Shown here: one piece after another, positions 1 through 5,610 of the stretch
Layout: every line of letters starts with the position of its first letter
Position numbering within the stretch: position 1 is the first letter of the stretch
Notes under the pieces: model-generated
Database searches by the model: none
What the model was told of the DNA's origin: nothing
What the model saw: only the letters and a program-made list of their open reading frames with translations
Source: Candidatus Delongbacteria bacterium
Lineage (GTDB): Bacteria > UBA4055
NCBI GenBank assembly: GCA_003477045.1
Contig: DMTS01000213.1
Coordinates: 1 to 5,610 of the forward strand
Direction of reading: 5' to 3'
DNA: 5,610 nt
Program-made: the position numbers and the translations under genes

Positions 1-297
1 ATCTTTTGCGGAGGAAATTCCGATTCATACATTCAGGAAAGAGAACAGTGGCACAGCGGAGCTAATTTCTTCGCGATAGCTCCGGGTCAGGTTATCGGGT
101 ACGGCAGGAATGTTTACACGCTTGAAGAAATGAACAAGAACGGATTTGAGATAATTAAGGCCAAAGATATTGTTCAGGGAAAGATCGATGCAAAAAAATA
201 TGATAAATTCGTAATTACTATAGACGGGTCTGAATTATCCAGAGGCGGCGGCGGATGCCGCTGTATGACCATGCCTGTCAGAAGAAAGCCTGTTTAA
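1..297 (+). CDS. arcA: Arginine deiminase-like protein, C-terminal part (start off-window)
   Basis: This is the last 98 codons of a gene open through the left edge in frame 1, ending in TAA at 295-297. Arginine deiminase hydrolyses L-arginine to citrulline and ammonia in the cytoplasm, the first step of the ADI pathway. Three marks of the family are visible: a Gly-Gly-Asn turn (fragment residues 4-6) followed by Arg-Glu-Gln-Trp (14-17), an 'AIAPG' strand with 'YGRN' shortly after, and the glycine-rich C-terminal loop 'ELSRGGGG' running into 'CRCMTMP'. In known arginine deiminases the Cys of the Cys-Met-[Ser/Thr] motif is the nucleophile; here that is fragment residue 88 (codon 262-264). The other catalytic residues (Glu, His, Asp) would lie upstream and cannot be seen. 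The protein ends ten residues after this Cys, as is usual. A related guanidino-modifying enzyme of the same fold is possible but fits the C-terminal loop less well. No arcB, arcC or arcD is visible, so an ADI operon cannot be shown. Confidence 0.85.
   Translation: MFCGGNSDSYIQEREQWHSGANFFAIAPGQVIGYGRNVYTLEEMNKNGFEIIKAKDIVQGKIDAKKYDKFVITIDGSELSRGGGGCRCMTMPVRRKPV
294..297. other. Overlapping convergent stop codons (TTAA)
   Basis: The plus-strand arginine deiminase gene ends in TAA at 295-297 and the minus-strand Omp85 gene ends in TAA read from 296 to 294. The palindrome TTAA serves both genes, so there is no intergenic space between the two convergent transcripts. Confidence 0.95.
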
Positions 298-2849
298 AAA
301 GTATATCCTAACGAGAAATGGAATACTCCATTTAATATGCCTTCATTAACATCAGTAGGGAATCCGTATAAAATTCCCATCGCGCCTATCGGAGTAATAA
401 GTCTTAATCCTGTACCGACTGTTGTTCTGATCTTACCTTTGTCTCCGTCTAATCTCTTTGTCAATAATCCTGTATCGCAGAAAATCGGGATCTCCCATTT
501 CTCTCTGAATACGAACCTTGACTCAAAAACAGCTAATGCCGTTACTTTTCCTCCTACAGAATTGCCTTCACTGTCCGTTAAGAACATTTTCTCATTTATA
601 CCCCTTACAGTGCCTGTTCCGCCAAGATAGAAAAGCTGGTCAACCAGAGGCTGAAATTCCGGGTTGATGACCTGCATGTAATTGAATTGAGTAAAAAATG
701 CGAGGGTTATAAATTCCAGCGGTGTGTAAAAATATTTAAAATCATACATATATTTTATAAAATCATCGCGATTATTGTTCAGCCCTGTTGAAAACTCCGT
801 TTCAAAAGAAGTAAAGAAACCTTTTTTCGGCCTTAAGAACGAATTTCTTCTGTCCCATGACTGCATTATTCTTAACCTGCCGATGTTTCTGAAGATATTA
901 GAATCTTCTCCAAGTACAGTTTTCTGGTATAGTTCCCTGTTCTCAATTTGAACAAGAGCTGAACTCTGAAGTTTATTCTCCCATTTATAATTAAAGCCGG
1001 TTCCTAATCCTAAAGTTCTGGTTTCGAAATCAGGATCAAAATTGAATTCTCTTGCCCAATAGCCTGCAACACTCGCCGATATATTACGGTGAAAAAATGC
1101 CGGTTCGGAAAGTTCGCAGGTAACAGCCTGCTTTACAAATGAGGCTTCTGCACTGAAGCTCAACTCCTTATTCCTCCCGAAAAGATTTTTATTCCCTGCC
1201 AAAAAGCTCACGAACGGGCCGGAGAAACTTTCATATCCTCCCGAACTCTGGATGTAGTATGGAGGGTACTCCTCAACTTCTATCAGGATATCAAGTGTAT
1301 CTTTTTTGTCTTCAATGCCGGGTGTTTTCATATTTACCGATTTGAAAATTTGCTGGTCTCTCAGGTTCCTCTGACCTTCAGCCATATCGAGAATTGAGAA
1401 TTTTTCATTTTCTTTAACCAATAATTGTTTTTTGATGTTGTAAGGCTTTGTTTTCAGGTTGCCGGCGATATAAATTTTTCCGGTGCTGACAATTCTGCCC
1501 GAATCAATTTCAAATTTCACATTCGCGGTTGCGCTGTCTTCACTGAATATCACTGTGTTTTTCACATTTGAATAAATATAACCCTTAGCTGCCAGCGATC
1601 CTTTTAAATAATCAGTATGTTCCTTTAGTCTGCCGTAACTGAAATAAGCCCCTTCAAGCGACGATCTGATCCGTTTCTCTTCTTTCCTGATAATTTCGCC
1701 GGCACCCGAAAACTCCGCGGTTTTAACATAGGTTCTGACGCCTTCATTGATATCAATGCTTATGGTCACTATACTGTTATCCGAATTGTATTTCAGACGC
1801 CCTGATATTTCCGGCGACAAAAAACCTCTCTGTTCATAATACGCCTTCAGGTTCCTGATATCATCTTCCCAGAATGCTTTATTGAAATAATCCGTCCATC
1901 TCCACCATCTGCTTACCACGCTGTTCATATAAGGCTTGAGCTTTTTTGCCTTAAAGGATTTGTTCCCGTTAATATGAATACCTTTAATTTCGATCCTTTT
2001 TCCTTCTTTTATGAAAATAGTTACCTCTTTATTAGGCACATGGTTAAACACTTTTATTGAATCTTTCCATTCGATCTTTACATCATTGAATCCCTGTTCG
2101 GTGTATCTTTCTTTTATTGCTCTTACGATCTGCCTGACTGCAACTTCGCCTCTTCTGCCCTGATAAAGCAGTTTAATTTGTTTTTTAAGCCTCATTTTTG
2201 AAAAAAAATGATTGCCCTTTATTTTTATATAATAGAGCGGCCCCTCTTCAATATCGAATGTTATATCTGCGGTATTATCGGCTGAATCCTTTTTGAAAGA
2301 GTTTTCAATTTCGATATCGGCAAAACCTCTCCCTCTGTAAAAATCTTCGATCTTCTTTTTGTCAGTCTCAAACTCATCCGGAATAAACCTTCCCGGTTCA
2401 TCCCAGGGCAGCCAGCTCCTCCAGTATGTTTTCAGCTCCTTTTTCAATCTGAAATCAGAGAAATATTTATTTCCTTTTACATTTATTTTATCAAGAGCGT
2501 AATATTCGCTTTTTAAGACTTTTATGTCTAATTTAATTAGTTTTTTAGATTCTCTTTCTGATTTGATCTTAACATTTACAGAATCGTAACCTTTTCCGTT
2601 ATAATACTCGCGGAGAATTTCTTTCTGTCTGAACACTTTTACCGAATCGAAGACCGATCCAGCATATATTGACATGATATCAAGCAGTTCATTTGAGAAA
2701 AAAGGATATATTTTGTGAAATTTTATGTCGGATATTCTATCGGCGGCTACAGCTTTTTTTATTTCATCTTCGCATAATAAATGCATAAAAAAGCCTGAAA
2801 TTATTACAGCTGTAAGGATCGCTCTAAATATTTTGAATTGATGACTCAT
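294..2849 (-). CDS. bamA: Omp85 outer-membrane assembly protein (BamA/TamA family), six POTRA-like domains
   Basis: This 851-residue protein belongs to the family that inserts beta-barrel proteins into the outer membrane. The N-terminus is basic then hydrophobic (residues 5-25), like a signal peptide. Six POTRA-like repeats follow at about 40-117, 118-206, 207-286, 287-373, 374-455 and 456-532. They show the recurring pattern of a first strand ending in Gly-Asn (for example KGN 125-127, 211-213; NGN 294-296; AGN 462-464), a helix ending in [Tyr/Gln/Arg/Lys]-Gly-[Tyr/Phe], and a closing strand, often ending in Glu-Gly. The rest (533-851) is the barrel. It contains Asp666...Pro674...Gly677, the family signature Val-Arg-Gly-Ile at 748-751 after a Gly-Gly turn, and an aromatic last strand ending in Phe851 that fits a beta-signal. 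The start is supported by an SD site and the signal-like region. E. coli BamA has five POTRAs and TamA three, so the count leans to BamA, while the tamB neighbour leans to a TamA-type role. The symbol is therefore a best choice, not a certainty. Confidence 0.9.
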   Translation of the reverse strand: MSHQFKIFRAILTAVIISGFFMHLLCEDEIKKAVAADRISDIKFHKIYPFFSNELLDIMSIYAGSVFDSVKVFRQKEILREYYNGKGYDSVNVKIKSERESKKLIKLDIKVLKSEYYALDKINVKGNKYFSDFRLKKELKTYWRSWLPWDEPGRFIPDEFETDKKKIEDFYRGRGFADIEIENSFKKDSADNTADITFDIEEGPLYYIKIKGNHFFSKMRLKKQIKLLYQGRRGEVAVRQIVRAIKERYTEQGFNDVKIEWKDSIKVFNHVPNKEVTIFIKEGKRIEIKGIHINGNKSFKAKKLKPYMNSVVSRWWRWTDYFNKAFWEDDIRNLKAYYEQRGFLSPEISGRLKYNSDNSIVTISIDINEGVRTYVKTAEFSGAGEIIRKEEKRIRSSLEGAYFSYGRLKEHTDYLKGSLAAKGYIYSNVKNTVIFSEDSATANVKFEIDSGRIVSTGKIYIAGNLKTKPYNIKKQLLVKENEKFSILDMAEGQRNLRDQQIFKSVNMKTPGIEDKKDTLDILIEVEEYPPYYIQSSGGYESFSGPFVSFLAGNKNLFGRNKELSFSAEASFVKQAVTCELSEPAFFHRNISASVAGYWAREFNFDPDFETRTLGLGTGFNYKWENKLQSSALVQIENRELYQKTVLGEDSNIFRNIGRLRIMQSWDRRNSFLRPKKGFFTSFETEFSTGLNNNRDDFIKYMYDFKYFYTPLEFITLAFFTQFNYMQVINPEFQPLVDQLFYLGGTGTVRGINEKMFLTDSEGNSVGGKVTALAVFESRFVFREKWEIPIFCDTGLLTKRLDGDKGKIRTTVGTGLRLITPIGAMGILYGFPTDVNEGILNGVFHFSLGYTF
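297..1253 (-). other. Omp85 16-stranded-type beta-barrel domain (residues 533-851)
   Basis: About 319 residues follow the last POTRA, the usual size for the Omp85 barrel. The barrel begins with a Gly-rich strand ('SSGGYESFSGP') and has many short alternating aromatic/polar strands. The Val-Arg-Gly-Ile motif (codons 608-597) corresponds to the conserved loop-6 motif that reaches into the barrel lumen in BamA, TamA and FhaC. The strand number is assumed from the family, not counted here. Confidence 0.8.
316..333. repeat. 7-bp inverted repeat just past the arginine deiminase stop; doubtful terminator
   Basis: AAATGGA and TCCATTT form a perfect 7-bp stem with a 4-base loop, starting 18 bases after the plus-strand stop codon. 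Only two of the seven pairs are G-C, and just three T residues occur at the end of the stem, so as a rho-independent terminator it would be weak. It also lies inside the codons for the last barrel strand of the Omp85 protein and may be chance. Confidence 0.25.
1254..2732 (-). other. Array of six POTRA-like domains (residues 40-532 of the Omp85 protein)
   Basis: The approximate DNA limits of the repeats, in protein order, are 2732-2499, 2498-2232, 2231-1992, 1991-1731, 1730-1485 and 1484-1254. Repeats 2 and 4 carry a Trp-rich loop after the first helix (residues 139-158 and about 308-328), of the kind seen in BamA POTRAs. Repeat 1 lacks the Gly-Asn turn in its first strand and repeat 5 has a degenerate one (Gly-Ala-Gly), so these two are the least certain. 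Boundaries come from eye alignment and may shift by several residues. Confidence 0.7.
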
Positions 2850-2850
2850 C

Positions 2851-5610
2851 TTATCTGAACTCCAGTTTGTACTTGATCTCCGCGCCGAATTTCCCTTCCG
2901 TAGTCTGAAAACCGCTGAAAATTATATTTTCAAAAAACTGGTAATCAGCTATCCCCTTCTGAATGAATTTCGACGCATCATTTGAAGCTGAATATTTTAA
3001 TATCAGCCTGTCAGATATGTTTTTACCTATCGTTAAACCCGTGCCGGAAGTATCGTCCGCCGAAAAACCGTCCGAAACTGTGAATTCAAGATAGTCGAGA
3101 CCGAAATTTCTTGCAATATCCTGCTGAAATGTATTATATATCCAGTTCGCGAGAAATTTTTCCTTGGTACCGGAAACGGCAGTTTCATTACCTTTCAGAA
3201 ATTCATTTACATTCTTACCGAGAAGTAGTATCGTTAATATGTCCGCCTGACTCTTCTGTGGTACTGATGACAGCGAAAATCTCGGATCGCCCAGATTACC
3301 GGAGATAGAAAGAAATACGGTAAAATCACTTACGGTCGCTTCACTTTTAACGTCAACTGTAGGAAGCATTCCGTGAACCGGAGCAAAATCCAGTACCCCT
3401 CTCGTTATCGAGAAAGTGTTTTTCTGAAAAACTATAAATCCGCCTTTTTCCATCGTTGTCCTTCCGGTGATAAGCGGATCGGAGAGCGTTCCTTTTATCT
3501 CTATATCAGGATTCAGCTCAATAAAGGCGGAGCTGTTGTCTATTACTATCGGATGACGGCTTTTTAGTGTAATATTAAGACTCACATCAGGCAGCGAATC
3601 GTTCTTTGCCGCGCTTTTCAGAATTTTTGTTCCTTTATCTTTAAAAACTTTACCGAACGGATCAAAATCCTGATAATACAATCCTTCCATGAGCACAAGA
3701 TCGCCTCTTAATCTGCCTTTAGAAAGGTTACCTGAATAATTTAGGTCTGAAGTCAGAATCCCTTCAAAGTAATCCGGGTAAATCACAGGTAGAGCGACGC
3801 TGTTAAAATTCAGATTGGAAGATTGTATCTGGTTATGCGATAGATCTATGCTGCCTTCTAAATTGAATTTTCCCTTTTTTATCCTGCCTGAAAAAGATTT
3901 AATTTCTATTTTAGCGGGATCAAGAATAATTTCACTGTTAAGATCGTAAACTTTCTGCAGAGTAACCGGAACACTGAAAGCTATCTTTTCAAGATTTATT
4001 TTTCCTTTCAATTCAGGCACGGTCAATAAACCCTGTATATTAAAATCACATTTAATGTTTCCCTGAGAATCGTAAAGTTCCGGCTGAAATGCTCCTAAAG
4101 ACTGTATAGGCAGATCTGTCTGAATACTGAAATTCAATTTATTTTCGGCATTCATATCCCCTTCCGCCTGAATAAAACCCTCGTTTAATAAGGAAAACCT
4201 GAATTTTTCAACTTTAAGCATACCTTTTGTAAACGCAGCTTTGAATTTATTGCCTGAAATTATGTTTTTATCTTTCATGTTTAAAACAATCGAATCAAGA
4301 TCCGCTTTAACATTATATCCGTGCAGCTGTTTCAAATTCCCGTTCCCTTCTATGGATCCGTTTATAGAACCGTTCAGTTTTCTGTTCATACTGTCCGGGA
4401 TCAGATAAGAGTAATCCCATTGTTTAAAATCAGCCCTGAAAGAATAATCACTGTCTTTAAAATTTACTTTCGCTTTTACATCAAATCCCAGATCAAGATA
4501 GAGTTCAGCCAGCAGATCGGTAAGCGATAGATCAACCTTCATATCCGACAGGGGCTTTCCAGCCGCCAATAAATTATTAAGTTCAATGTAGCCTTTAACC
4601 GCCGGATTTTTGAAATCTCCGTCTGCTGTAATATCAAAGCTTACTTCGCCCCTGAAAGTTTCCTTTATCTCAGGATACAATAAATCTATTCTTAATTTCT
4701 CCGCCTGCAATTTTGATTCAAAAGTCTTAAGGCCGGAGATCCTGCCATCCGCAATTATGTTTCCGCCGCCGCATGCAATATTCAGGCTCTCTAAAATTAT
4801 ATCTCTGCCTGAAAACTTTCCATTTACCGATATATTCTCTATCTCCACGCCTGAATATTTTATTTCTGATGTATTTAGATCAAAATTTCCTGAGAGCGAA
4901 TTCAGCCTGCCTTTCGCATTCACACTAAAATTTAGTTTAGTATCAACGGCGGGATAAAGTTCTTTCGTGAGTACATCTTTTCCGGTCAGAAAAACATTTA
5001 TTTGCGGATCTTTTAAAATATGCCAGTCTTTATCGAAGAGTGTTGTATTTCCTTTGAGACTTACTGTTGAGCTGTTCAGCCTCAGGTCGCATCTTTTCAC
5101 CTCAATGTATCCGGCCTCGTTCGTTGTGCATAAAAGATCAATTTCTGAAAGTTTATATTCTTTCCATTCCAGAGATTTTGCATTTAAATAAATCTTACTG
5201 TCCAGTTTCCCGTTTTCCCAGTTTACATCGGCTTTAAGATCAGCCGGCTTATTCAATTTAAAATCTTTAAAAGAAAACGGGGTAAGCTGCGTATTTATGC
5301 TAACGCTGGCTGTTATATCTTCCGGTTTTATTCCCTTTCCTTTAATATCAAGATGGATATCGAGTTTTGTATCAGGCATATTCGAAATATTTTTAAGGCT
5401 GAATTTATCGGTATTGATCATGATCTCATAAATAATTTTATCAAATTTAGGTTCAGAAGAGATTATTCCTTTTTCAAAAACTGAACTTAGATCAATGTTC
5501 CCGTAAATATCAATTATCCCGTCTTTTGCTTTCAGAAGTTTAGATTCCAGTTTTAATAATTTATTTTTATAATTCGCTTTCAGATCGAGCGAACTGATCT
5601 TTTGACCGTA
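2851..5610 (-). CDS. tamB: TamB-like translocation/assembly protein (DUF490, AsmA-like), C-terminal 919 residues
   Basis: The reading frame is open from the right edge to the TAA at 2851-2853. I translated 5422-5610 by hand and found 63 more codons without a stop upstream of the first Met, so the gene begins outside the window. Family members usually exceed 1,000 residues and carry an N-terminal inner-membrane anchor, which would be off-window. Most of the visible part is alternating polar/hydrophobic beta-strand with recurring 'G-x-L-x-x-P-x-x-x-G' segments, as in AsmA-like periplasmic bridge proteins. The C-terminal DUF490 domain covers roughly residues 573-919 of the fragment (about 2851-3894). 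It includes the typical 'GTLSDPLITG' strand, 'FSITRGVLDFAP', and 'GDPRFSLSS' leading into 'SQADILTILLLGK'. In known systems this C-terminal domain contacts the POTRA region of the Omp85 partner, which is encoded immediately downstream here. The role, by family, is support of outer-membrane protein assembly and/or lipid transport across the periplasm; which one applies cannot be read from the sequence. Confidence 0.92.
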   Translation of the reverse strand, partial: YGQKISSLDLKANYKNKLLKLESKLLKAKDGIIDIYGNIDLSSVFEKGIISSEPKFDKIIYEIMINTDKFSLKNISNMPDTKLDIHLDIKGKGIKPEDITASVSINTQLTPFSFKDFKLNKPADLKADVNWENGKLDSKIYLNAKSLEWKEYKLSEIDLLCTTNEAGYIEVKRCDLRLNSSTVSLKGNTTLFDKDWHILKDPQINVFLTGKDVLTKELYPAVDTKLNFSVNAKGRLNSLSGNFDLNTSEIKYSGVEIENISVNGKFSGRDIILESLNIACGGGNIIADGRISGLKTFESKLQAEKLRIDLLYPEIKETFRGEVSFDITADGDFKNPAVKGYIELNNLLAAGKPLSDMKVDLSLTDLLAELYLDLGFDVKAKVNFKDSDYSFRADFKQWDYSYLIPDSMNRKLNGSINGSIEGNGNLKQLHGYNVKADLDSIVLNMKDKNIISGNKFKAAFTKGMLKVEKFRFSLLNEGFIQAEGDMNAENKLNFSIQTDLPIQSLGAFQPELYDSQGNIKCDFNIQGLLTVPELKGKINLEKIAFSVPVTLQKVYDLNSEIILDPAKIEIKSFSGRIKKGKFNLEGSIDLSHNQIQSSNLNFNSVALPVIYPDYFEGILTSDLNYSGNLSKGRLRGDLVLMEGLYYQDFDPFGKVFKDKGTKILKSAAKNDSLPDVSLNITLKSRHPIVIDNSSAFIELNPDIEIKGTLSDPLITGRTTMEKGGFIVFQKNTFSITRGVLDFAPVHGMLPTVDVKSEATVSDFTVFLSISGNLGDPRFSLSSVPQKSQADILTILLLGKNVNEFLKGNETAVSGTKEKFLANWIYNTFQQDIARNFGLDYLEFTVSDGFSADDTSGTGLTIGKNISDRLILKYSASNDASKFIQKGIADYQFFENIIFSGFQTTEGKFGAEIKYKLEFR
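2860..2863 (-). promoter_or_regulatory. Shine-Dalgarno site for the Omp85 gene, inside tamB
   Basis: On the minus strand GGAG lies ten bases before the ATG at 2849-2847. It sits within the last codons of tamB (Leu-Glu-Phe-Arg-stop), and the tamB stop and the ATG are separated by one base. This fixes the Omp85 start and suggests that ribosomes finishing tamB re-initiate on the Omp85 gene. The spacing is slightly long but within the normal range. Confidence 0.7.
3277..4911 (-). repeat. Seven degenerate protein repeats 'G-x-L-x-x-P-x-x-x-G' in TamB
   Basis: Each copy is a short turn-and-strand unit of about ten residues. Numbering from the visible N-terminal edge of the TamB fragment, they begin near Gly residues 234, 331, 424, 527, 627, 707 and 771. 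Examples are GDFKNPAVKG, GLLTVPELKG and GTLSDPLITG. Spacing is 97, 93, 103 and 100 residues, then shortens to 80 and 64 within the DUF490 domain. A more degenerate copy may lie near residue 91. This is a protein-level repeat of the AsmA-like fold, not a DNA repeat. Confidence 0.7.

Noticed and set aside
241..256. GGC/GGCGG short tandem repeat
   Set aside because: It encodes the conserved glycine loop before the catalytic Cys of arginine deiminase, so coding constraint explains it.
316..333. Functional rho-independent terminator for the arginine deiminase gene
   Set aside because: The stem has only two G-C pairs and no real T-run; kept only as a low-confidence inverted repeat.
337..630. 97-codon plus-strand frame opposite the Omp85 barrel
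   Set aside because: It is antisense to conserved barrel sequence including the VRGI motif; its translation is low-complexity and resembles no protein, so it is a shadow.
4610..4957. 115-codon plus-strand frame opposite tamB
   Set aside because: It lies fully within the well-supported TamB frame and has no visible SD or recognisable domain. The same holds for the smaller plus-strand frames at 3111-3308, 3373-3567, 4321-4530 and 4967-5191.
5419..5421. ATG as the start of tamB
   Set aside because: The frame is open for 63 further codons to the window edge with matching composition, and the N-terminal membrane anchor expected of the family is missing after this Met.
1..5610. CRISPR array, mobile element, tRNA/rRNA or riboswitch
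   Set aside because: The whole window is covered by three coding regions; I saw no direct-repeat arrays, transposase motifs, terminal inverted repeats or RNA gene signatures on reading both strands.

Overview
This 5.6 kb window comes from a diderm (Gram-negative type) bacterium. The evidence is two genes on the minus strand, one for an Omp85-type outer-membrane beta-barrel protein with POTRA domains and one for a TamB-like protein. Sampled lines are roughly 35-40 % G+C by eye, and the proteins are rich in Lys, Ile, Asn and Phe. The base composition and protein style would fit the Bacteroidota/Ignavibacteria/Chlorobi side of bacterial diversity. That placement is a low-confidence inference, since no taxonomic marker lies in the window.

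Layout. Bases 1-297 (+) hold the last 98 codons of an arginine deiminase-like gene whose start lies off the left edge. It meets the next gene tail to tail, and the two stop codons overlap in the four bases TTAA (294-297). Bases 294-2849 (-) hold a complete 851-residue Omp85 protein with a signal-like N-terminus, six POTRA-like repeats and a C-terminal beta-barrel. Bases 2851-5610 (-) hold the C-terminal 919 residues of a TamB (DUF490, AsmA-like) protein. Its frame stays open to the right edge, so the Met codon at 5419-5421 is internal and not the start. There is no non-coding stretch longer than a few bases.

How the genes work together. Transcription on the minus strand runs tamB then omp85. 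A single base separates the tamB stop from the omp85 start, and the omp85 Shine-Dalgarno lies inside the last codons of tamB, so the two are almost certainly one operon with coupled translation. TamB-family proteins span the periplasm from the inner membrane and bind the POTRA domains of an Omp85 partner. Known roles are outer-membrane protein assembly and, for AsmA-like proteins, phospholipid transport. Here the partner looks more like BamA than proteobacterial TamA, because it has six POTRAs and not three. The arginine deiminase is metabolically unrelated and is only a convergent neighbour.

I found no mobile element, CRISPR array, RNA gene or new system. The most interesting points are the POTRA count and the TamB pairing of the Omp85 protein, its odd N-terminus, and a roughly 100-residue periodicity in TamB.
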